Positions 58,376 through 64,000 of a stretch of 64,000 bases of DNA are shown piece after piece. This DNA comes from Psychrobacter sp. Ps6 (GTDB lineage Bacteria; Pseudomonadota; Gammaproteobacteria; Pseudomonadales; Moraxellaceae), in contig NZ_JADQAI010000001.1 of NCBI RefSeq assembly GCF_022129235.1, forward strand, positions 558,001 to 622,000. Reading direction: 5' to 3'. The first letter of the stretch is position 1; the number at the start of each line of letters is the position of its first letter. The notes under the pieces are model-generated. The model saw only the letters and a program-made list of their open reading frames with translations, was not told where the DNA came from and searched no databases. A program made the position numbers and the translations under genes.

Positions 58376-59602
58376 ATGGCGTTATCACTACAAAAAGACA
58401 AAATCCGGTTTTTATTGCTTGAAGGTCTACATGACAATGCCCTAAAAGTATTGGAAGGCGCTGGTTATCACAACATCGAGAATATCAGTCACGCGTTAGA
58501 CAAAGAAGAGCTGATCGAAAAGATCAAAGATGCTCACTTTATTGGTATTCGTTCGCGTACTCAATTGACGCGCGATGTACTTGAGCATGCAAACAAACTT
58601 ATCGGCATTGGTTGCTTTTGTATTGGTACCAACCAAGTCGATCTAGATGCCGCTCGTGACTTAGGTATTCCTGTCTTTAACGCGCCATTCTCGAACACCC
58701 GTTCAGTGGCTGAGCTGGTATTAGCCGAAGCCATCATGCTATACCGCGGTATCCCTGAAAAGAACGCAACTGTACATCGCGGCGGCTGGGGTAAGTCTGC
58801 GACTAACTCACATGAAGTGCGTGGCAAGACCATCGGTATCGTCGGTTACGGTTCTATCGGCTCGCAGCTGTCTGTGCTAGCAGAAAGCTTCGGTATGAAA
58901 GTAATCTATCACGATGCCGTGACCAAATTGCCACTAGGAAATGCGGTACAAGTTGGCAGTCTAGAAGAGTTACTATCAACCGCTGATATCGTGACGTTGC
59001 ATGTACCTGATGTACCAAGCACCCGCTATATGATGAAAGCTGAGCAGTTCGCTCAGATGAAAGAAGGCAGCTACTTTATCAATGCGGCTCGCGGTACGTG
59101 TGTTGAGATTGATGATCTAGCGGCAGCGCTTGAGTCTGGTAAAATTTTGGGCGCGGCGGTTGATGTATTCCCGAAAGAGCCAAAGTCAGCTGACGAAGAG
59201 TTTGAATCACCACTACGTAAGTTTGATAATGTGATTTTGACGCCGCATATTGGTGGATCAACGCAAGAAGCACAGGCTAATATCGGCCTAGAAGTCGCTG
59301 ATAAGTTCGTCAGATATTCTGACCAAGGTGATACAGCGACGGCGGTGAACTTCCCAGAAGTCTCTATCCCGTTCAAAGAAAACTCGCATCGTCTGCTACA
59401 TATCCACAAAAACGTACCAGGCGTACTGTCTCAGATCAACCGTCTGTTTGCCGAAGCAGGTATCAACATTCTAGCGCAGAGCCTCATGACAGAAGGGGAT
59501 GTGGGTTATCTCGTGATGGATGTCGATTATAACGATTCGACCGCTGCACTTGATCAATTAAAAGATGTAGAAGAGACCATCCGCGTACGTATTTTGTTTT
59601 AA
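58376..59602 (+). CDS. serA: D-3-phosphoglycerate dehydrogenase
   Basis: SerA starts serine synthesis by oxidising 3-phosphoglycerate with NAD. The 408-residue protein opens with KIRFLLLEGLHDNALKVLE-like sequence typical of the E. coli type, then IGRSRTQ-like IGIRSRTQLT, the NAD-binding GIVGYGSIGSQLSVLAE, the catalytic histidine in LTPHIGGSTQEAQ, and a C-terminal ACT domain for serine feedback (about 336-408, with NVPGVLSQINRLFAEAGINI). A short terminator follows. The divergent neighbour is a probable D-2-hydroxyglutarate dehydrogenase. Confidence 0.97.
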   Translation: MALSLQKDKIRFLLLEGLHDNALKVLEGAGYHNIENISHALDKEELIEKIKDAHFIGIRSRTQLTRDVLEHANKLIGIGCFCIGTNQVDLDAARDLGIPVFNAPFSNTRSVAELVLAEAIMLYRGIPEKNATVHRGGWGKSATNSHEVRGKTIGIVGYGSIGSQLSVLAESFGMKVIYHDAVTKLPLGNAVQVGSLEELLSTADIVTLHVPDVPSTRYMMKAEQFAQMKEGSYFINAARGTCVEIDDLAAALESGKILGAAVDVFPKEPKSADEEFESPLRKFDNVILTPHIGGSTQEAQANIGLEVADKFVRYSDQGDTATAVNFPEVSIPFKENSHRLLHIHKNVPGVLSQINRLFAEAGINILAQSLMTEGDVGYLVMDVDYNDSTAALDQLKDVEETIRVRILF

Positions 59603-59622
59603 TTGATACGAATAGCTGATAT

Positions 59623-59662
59623 AAAAAAGAGAGGCTCTATTGATTAGAGCCTCTCTTTTTTT
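59623..59662. terminator. serA terminator, bidirectional
   Basis: AAAAAAGAGAGGCTCTA pairs perfectly with its mirror around TTGAT. It separates serA from the convergent trhO gene. Confidence 0.92.
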
Positions 59663-59691
59663 ACTTCTTTTTTATTGTACTAATGCTAAGC

Positions 59692-60765
59692 TTAGTTTGC
59701 TTTATCTTTATTGCCTTCATCTGCTAGACGACGTGCTTCAGTTTTGGCCGCTTTGCGTTTTTCTATGACATCCATCACATCACTACCAATATGAGCTTCA
59801 CCGCGTTTTTTCGCTAGCTGCATTTGATGTTCACGCTCACGGAAACGCGCTTTTTGCTCATCAGTCGCTTTATCGATACAGTGTGGGCAGGATTCACCTT
59901 TGACATAGGCTGGGCTTTGCATATCATCGCTAGTGATCGGCATACGGCAAGCAAAACACTGCTCATAATTACCTTTTTCTAAGTTATGATTGACCGATAC
60001 GCGGTTGTCAAAAACAAAGCAATCACCTTGCCACATAGAGTCGCTGGCTGGGATTTCTTCTAGGTATTTTAGGATGCCACCTTCTAAATGATAAACTTCT
60101 TCAAACCCTTGCTCGCGTAGATAGGCAGTCGACTTCTCGCAGCGGATACCACCCGTACAGAACATGGCGACTTTTTTATGCTTGGCTGGATCGAGCTCTT
60201 TTGATACGTATTCTGGAAACTCGCGAAAGGTCTCAGTGTTTGGATTGACGGCATTTTGGAATGTACCGATTTGCACTTCGTAATCATTACGCGTATCGAT
60301 GAGAGTAACTTCAGGATCTGAGATCAATGCGTTCCATTCGCTAGGCTTTACATAGCGACCGACCGATTGTAATGGATCAATGTTTTCTACGCCCATGGTA
60401 ACGATTTCTTTTTTTAGCTTTACTTTGGTACGATAGAACGGCTGTACATTGGTATAAGACTCTTTAAAGGTAAAGGTACCAATGGCTTCGATATTACGCA
60501 GGTAATCAAGTACGGTATCGATACCTTGACGCGTACCAGAAATCGTACCGTTAATGCCTTCGCTTGCAAGCAACAAGGTGCCTTTGACATCGTTATCTAA
60601 CATCGCATTTAAAATCGGCTCACGATACTGCTCAAAGTCAGTAAAGCGCGTGAATTTATAAAGTGCAGCGACAACGATATTGTTAGTGACGCTATCGTAG
60701 GCGGGGGCTGATTGATTGTCAGTTATCACGGTTTCTTTGATATTACTATCTTGAGTGGTGCTCAT
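59692..60765 (-). CDS. trhO: tRNA uridine(34) hydroxylase (rhodanese family)
   Basis: TrhO (YceA) makes 5-hydroxyuridine at the wobble base of tRNA with oxygen. The N-terminal acylphosphatase-like part has [19 protein letters not shown] and the rhodanese domain has the cysteine loop [15 protein letters not shown], with a C-terminal cysteine-rich segment [12 protein letters not shown]...CPHC. The frame is open to 60792, but the ATG at 60765 follows AGGAGA and starts MSTTQ, giving 357 residues. A Lys/Glu/Ala-rich tail ends it. Confidence 0.95.
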   Translation of the reverse strand: MSTTQDSNIKETVITDNQSAPAYDSVTNNIVVAALYKFTRFTDFEQYREPILNAMLDNDVKGTLLLASEGINGTISGTRQGIDTVLDYLRNIEAIGTFTFKESYTNVQPFYRTKVKLKKEIVTMGVENIDPLQSVGRYVKPSEWNALISDPEVTLIDTRNDYEVQIGTFQNAVNPNTETFREFPEYVSKELDPAKHKKVAMFCTGGIRCEKSTAYLREQGFEEVYHLEGGILKYLEEIPASDSMWQGDCFVFDNRVSVNHNLEKGNYEQCFACRMPITSDDMQSPAYVKGESCPHCIDKATDEQKARFREREHQMQLAKKRGEAHIGSDVMDVIEKRKAAKTEARRLADEGNKDKAN

Positions 60766-60961
60766 GTCTTTCTCCTGCTGGCTAGGTCGCAAACCTAGTG
60801 CGTTGGGTTTAAAGTATCTTTTCAGTTTAAAGCATTAACAAAATTGTGGGATTGATAAATGCGCGCGTAGTGTAGCAAATTTTGGCAGGGTTTTGAATAG
60901 CTTAAAAGATGTCGCTTGAGACTAGAGAAAAAATCAGCGATTTGTTTACACGATAAAAAAC

Positions 60962-60987
60962 AAAAAAGCCCAGTAAAATACTGAGCC
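60962..60987 (-). terminator. Terminator of the Sel1-repeat gene
   Basis: Read on the minus strand, GGCTCAGTA pairs with TACTGGGC (one wobble) around TTT, followed by six T. Confidence 0.75.
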
Positions 60988-61034
60988 TTTCTATATTCAC
61001 TGCGTAAGTATTATTCACTGCGTAAGCGTTTGGT

Positions 61035-61616
61035 TTACTTGCTCTGGAACCAAGTATCTGCTTTGTTGCGGGCACTAGCGATATCTGCACTGGATAAGTT
61101 CAATGCCAATTGACCGATTTTACCACGTGCCTTGTTACGAACTTTTTCATCGAGCATGCCATCACGGGCAGCTAAGTCATACCACTTATAGGCATCAACC
61201 AGATTTTTTTGTTTTTCATCTAACAATGCAAGTGTGTAACTGGCACGGTTGTCGCCACGCATCGCAGCTTTTTCTAGCCAAAGACGTGCTTGCTGCAAGT
61301 TAGGTTGTACGCCTTCACCGCGTAAGTACATGATAGCAAGGTTCAACTGAGCAGGGGCAACCCCTTGTTGAGCAGCTTTGGTGTACCACTGGATGGCTTG
61401 TTGGGTATTTTGTGCAATACCTTCGCCTTTTTGCAAGCGCTTGGCTAGATAAAACTGAGCATGGTCGTTACCTTGGGCAGCACGACTAGACAGCTCGCTC
61501 ACAGGCATCAGCTCAAAACGTGAGGTATCAAGCGGTACGTTTGATATTAACTCAGCATTGGCCAAACCAGCATAAGAAAATAATGCAGTAAACAACGCAG
61601 CTCTTAATAATTTCAT
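61035..61616 (-). CDS. Secreted Sel1-repeat protein
   Basis: A 193-residue protein with a signal peptide (about 1-21, cut after ANA) and about three to four Sel1-like (TPR-type) repeats: AQFYLAKRLQKGEGIAQN, AQLNLAIMYLRGEGVQPN and ASYTLALLDEKQKNLVDAYKW. Sel1 repeats form scaffolds for other proteins, often in cell-envelope functions. There is no catalytic motif. It stands alone; the ATG follows TTTTGGAGCTGCT, with GGAG as the ribosome binding site. Confidence 0.87.
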   Translation of the reverse strand: MKLLRAALFTALFSYAGLANAELISNVPLDTSRFELMPVSELSSRAAQGNDHAQFYLAKRLQKGEGIAQNTQQAIQWYTKAAQQGVAPAQLNLAIMYLRGEGVQPNLQQARLWLEKAAMRGDNRASYTLALLDEKQKNLVDAYKWYDLAARDGMLDEKVRNKARGKIGQLALNLSSADIASARNKADTWFQSK

Positions 61617-62018
61617 AGCAGCTCCAAAATTAGGCAGTTAATAAGCAAAAGAATTGTACCGCCAAACATTGTCTTGCTAAAGACAGTTAGACGGCGATAA
61701 CAATTAGGTGACATCCTGCGATATGAACTTACCTAATCATCAGCAATAGAGTTTTCAGTTCTGTATTATCGATTTGGCCCTAACTGATTAGACAGACGGT
61801 CGTAATAGTGGGGTGACTGACAACATTTTGCTAGCTTAACACCCAAACTTACGAAACTCAAATACTAATTACAAGATTTAATAGCTGCTTATACCTGATT
61901 GTCCTCAGTAAAATCATAGAGTTACTATAAGATAATCATTAGTTAACAATTTGCTAAGATAAATGGTTCGTCAATAACGGTCATTTTGTCCTTTTAAGCA
62001 AAAATCAAATATCTGACA
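61617..62018. other. Intergenic region between the Sel1 gene and metW
   Basis: About 402 bp, AT-rich. It should carry the Sel1-gene promoter. No gene or clear hairpin seen. Confidence 0.5.
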
Positions 62019-62636
62019 TTACTTCGTTTTTTTCTTGGTCACTCGATAGATAGCAACATCTGCGAGTAAATTGGGTGCTTGCCTAATCAATGCCGTCATC
62101 AGTGGGGAATGACCTTTATCAGAGTCGCTTACCGCAAAGCGATTAACGATATGAATATCATGCTGCGCACACAGTTGCTCAAAGTCTTTAAACGTACATA
62201 GATGAATATTAGGGGTGTTGTACCATTCATAAGGCAGGGCCTCAGATACAGGCATCATCCCTTTGAGTCCTAAATGAAGACGGTTTTGCCAATGGGCAAA
62301 GTTAGGGAAGGTGATGATTGCCTCTCGGGCGACGCGCAGCATATCGAGCAGCAGCACATCAGGCGCTTTTACTGCTTGTAGCGCGCGTGCCATAACCACG
62401 GTATCAAAGCTGTTATCGGCAAAGCGTGCTAAGCCATCGTTGAGGTCTTGCTCAACAATCGATAAGCCGTTACCAATGGCTTCGTTGATTTTATCTTCAT
62501 CAATCTCAAGTCCGTATCCGGTAACGCCTAACTTCTGCTGTAAGTGCGCAAGTAGCTCGCCATTACCGCAGCCCAAATCAAGTACATGTGCTTGTGGCGA
62601 GATCCAGCGTTCTGCCAGTTGGTGATCCATTCTCAT
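62019..62636 (-). CDS. metW: Methionine biosynthesis protein MetW
   Basis: A 205-residue SAM-dependent-methyltransferase-fold protein. The SAM motif [15 protein letters not shown] is near residues 18-32. The region [50 protein letters not shown] is typical of MetW. MetW works with MetX in methionine synthesis; in Pseudomonas-type systems it is needed for full MetX activity. Its ATG overlaps the metX stop by four bases (ATGA), which implies coupled translation. Confidence 0.95.
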   Translation of the reverse strand: MRMDHQLAERWISPQAHVLDLGCGNGELLAHLQQKLGVTGYGLEIDEDKINEAIGNGLSIVEQDLNDGLARFADNSFDTVVMARALQAVKAPDVLLLDMLRVAREAIITFPNFAHWQNRLHLGLKGMMPVSEALPYEWYNTPNIHLCTFKDFEQLCAQHDIHIVNRFAVSDSDKGHSPLMTALIRQAPNLLADVAIYRVTKKKTK

Positions 62637-64000
62637 GAGCGCTCTCCTGTGGCTGGGCGATGATGGGTAATAAATGGCGCTGTCAAAAATCCTTCCACTG
62701 CACCCATGTAGCGAGGAATATCAAACAAGAAAGAGTCATGTCCGTGTGGCGCATCAATATTAATATAGCTAACAGGTTTACCATTAGCCATCAGTGCATC
62801 GACAATCTCTTGCGAGCGCTCTGGTGCAAAGCGCCAATCGGTGGTAAATGACACTACCAAGTACTGACATTGTGTATGGGCGAATGCAGCTTTGAGCGCA
62901 GCAAGCTCTTGCTGACGATCAGACTCAATGTCTTCAATCGTCGCTACCGCGTCTTCTAACTCATTTTGCGCATTGGCTTTGCTAGACTCGACTGATGCTG
63001 CTATAGAATTTTCTAATGGCACGGCCGGCTCTGTAGTATCTTTTGCTACCGCTGATGAGTAGTCACGCGTCGGGTCGAAATAATCTAGCGCCTTGGTCAT
63101 GAGTAGATAAGTATTGGCATCAAAGTTTTCACTAAAGCGCTCACCTTGATAACGCAGATAGCTCTCAACCTGAAACTCGACATCGTAGCCATACATAAAC
63201 TTGCCAGATTTTAAATCACGGCCAAACTTGGCTTTCATCGCGTCATCAGTCAAATAAGTGATATGACCGACCATCCGTGCCAAGATGAGGCCGCGACGAG
63301 GGTAGGTACCAGCTTGTATGTAGCGTCCATCCTTAAAATCAGGATCGGATAATATAGACTGGCGTGCGACTTCGTTAAAAGCAATATTCTGAGCAGACAG
63401 CTTCGGTGTACTGGCAATCACCACACAGCGTTTTAGCCTATCTGGATAATCTACAGACCATTGTAGTGCTTGCATACCGCCCATTGAGCCGCCAACAATG
63501 GCATGCCATACGTCGATGCCCAGACGATCTGAAAGCATGGCTTGGGTTTTTACCCAGTCTTTAATTGTGATGAGCGGAAAGTCAGGGCCATAGACTTGTG
63601 GATCATCGCTGTTATTTGCATCAACGCTATCAGGGTTAATAGTGGTAGGCCCTGTTGAGCCAAAACAGCTACCGATATTGTTGACGCACACCACGTAAAA
63701 GCGATTGGTATCGATGGCTTTGTTGGGACCAATCATATTGTCCCACCAGCCCGCTTTTTTGTCATCAACGCTATGAAAGCCAGCTGCATGATGGTTGCCC
63801 GATAACGCATGACAAATCAAAATCGCATTTGATTTATCACTATTGAGCGTGCCGTAAGTCTCTACCATCAAGTCAAACGAGGGCAGAGTACGGTTACATT
63901 CTAAGGTCAATGGCTCAGCAAAATGGAATTTTTGTGGCGTAACCACACCCACAGATCCAGCAGCAATATTGGCTGAGCTATTTACGTGAGTTTGAGAATT
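62633..64000 (-). CDS. metX: Homoserine O-acyltransferase MetX (partial, 5' end beyond window)
   Basis: An alpha/beta-hydrolase enzyme that acylates homoserine (acetyl or succinyl) to start methionine synthesis. The nucleophile serine is in [13 protein letters not shown], the acid in FTTDWRFAP, and the histidine in [13 protein letters not shown]. The visible frame runs open to the right edge at 64000, beyond the GTG at 63952, so the true start is probably outside the window. Inside, a polar insert of about 50 residues ([11 protein letters not shown] through [10 protein letters not shown]) lies in the lid region. The donor, acetyl-CoA or succinyl-CoA, cannot be settled by eye. Confidence 0.94.
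   Translation of the reverse strand, partial: NSQTHVNSSANIAAGSVGVVTPQKFHFAEPLTLECNRTLPSFDLMVETYGTLNSDKSNAILICHALSGNHHAAGFHSVDDKKAGWWDNMIGPNKAIDTNRFYVVCVNNIGSCFGSTGPTTINPDSVDANNSDDPQVYGPDFPLITIKDWVKTQAMLSDRLGIDVWHAIVGGSMGGMQALQWSVDYPDRLKRCVVIASTPKLSAQNIAFNEVARQSILSDPDFKDGRYIQAGTYPRRGLILARMVGHITYLTDDAMKAKFGRDLKSGKFMYGYDVEFQVESYLRYQGERFSENFDANTYLLMTKALDYFDPTRDYSSAVAKDTTEPAVPLENSIAASVESSKANAQNELEDAVATIEDIESDRQQELAALKAAFAHTQCQYLVVSFTTDWRFAPERSQEIVDALMANGKPVSYINIDAPHGHDSFLFDIPRYMGAVEGFLTAPFITHHRPATGERS

Noticed and set aside
60995..61026. Two copies of ATTCACTGCGTAAG, 18 bp apart, after the Sel1 gene
   Set aside because: A short local duplication with no sign of function.

Overview
The window looks like chromosomal DNA of a psychrotolerant gammaproteobacterium of the Moraxellaceae, most probably Psychrobacter. 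The reasons are the moderate-to-low GC content, the lepA-lepB-DUF4845-rnc-era-recO block, the ileS-lspA pair with fkpB nearby, a membrane GacS-type kinase, an OmpA porin and Moraxellaceae-like protein sequences. This identification is inference from the sequence. There is no rRNA operon, CRISPR array, prophage or insertion sequence. Almost everything is core chromosome, with a few accessory patches.

Layout. 1-3.4 kb: smpB (partial), coaD, a YfhL-type ferredoxin, bioA-bioD. 3.4-4.06 kb: RNase P RNA and tRNA-Met. 4.4-10.8 kb: lepA, lepB, DUF4845 gene, rnc, era, recO. 10.8-16.8 kb: a FimT-like pseudopilin, ompA, typA, mscL and a small secreted protein. 17-24.4 kb, all minus: cysM, a PolB-like exonuclease, rlmD, relA, mutM. 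25-28.5 kb: a large hybrid kinase of the GacS/BarA type. 28.7-32 kb: a crotonase, an unknown lipoprotein and a Bcr/CflA efflux pump. 32.3-36.8 kb: a compact chemosensory-like operon. 37.2-39.3 kb: rpsB-tsf. 39.4-46.5 kb: lytic transglycosylase, lrgA-lrgB, hflX, an acyltransferase, tas-like reductase, fkpB. 46.6-49 kb: a plus-strand cassette (cold-shock/DUF1294 protein plus two tandem Hint-domain proteins) lying between fkpB and lspA. 49-56.5 kb: lspA, ileS, a thioredoxin-like protein, a GNAT-nitrilase fusion, a membrane-anchored BLUF photoreceptor. 56.6-64 kb: a D-2-hydroxyglutarate-dehydrogenase-like flavoprotein divergent from serA, trhO, a Sel1 protein, metW and metX (metX runs off the window).

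The most interesting region is 32.3-36.8 kb. A periplasmic amino-acid-type binding lipoprotein is followed at once by a membrane histidine kinase that joins a PilJ-like sensor half to a CheA-like Hpt and ATPase, then a one-domain CheY and two CheX-type phosphatases. There is no CheW, methyl-accepting receptor, CheR or CheB in the window. It reads as a self-contained ligand-sensing phosphorelay built from chemotaxis parts. Second in interest are the twin Hint proteins, which lack the usual catalytic cysteine. The second copy is broken by an apparent 2-base contraction in an AC dinucleotide run. Third is the BLUF protein with a C-terminal membrane anchor.

Several neighbours make metabolic sense together. 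metX and metW overlap in one methionine unit. bioA and bioD overlap in biotin synthesis. serA faces a D-2-hydroxyglutarate dehydrogenase that could clear its side product. Translation and ribosome functions (lepA, typA, era, rnc, rnpB, rpsB, tsf, hflX, ileS, rlmD, trhO, relA) are over-represented.
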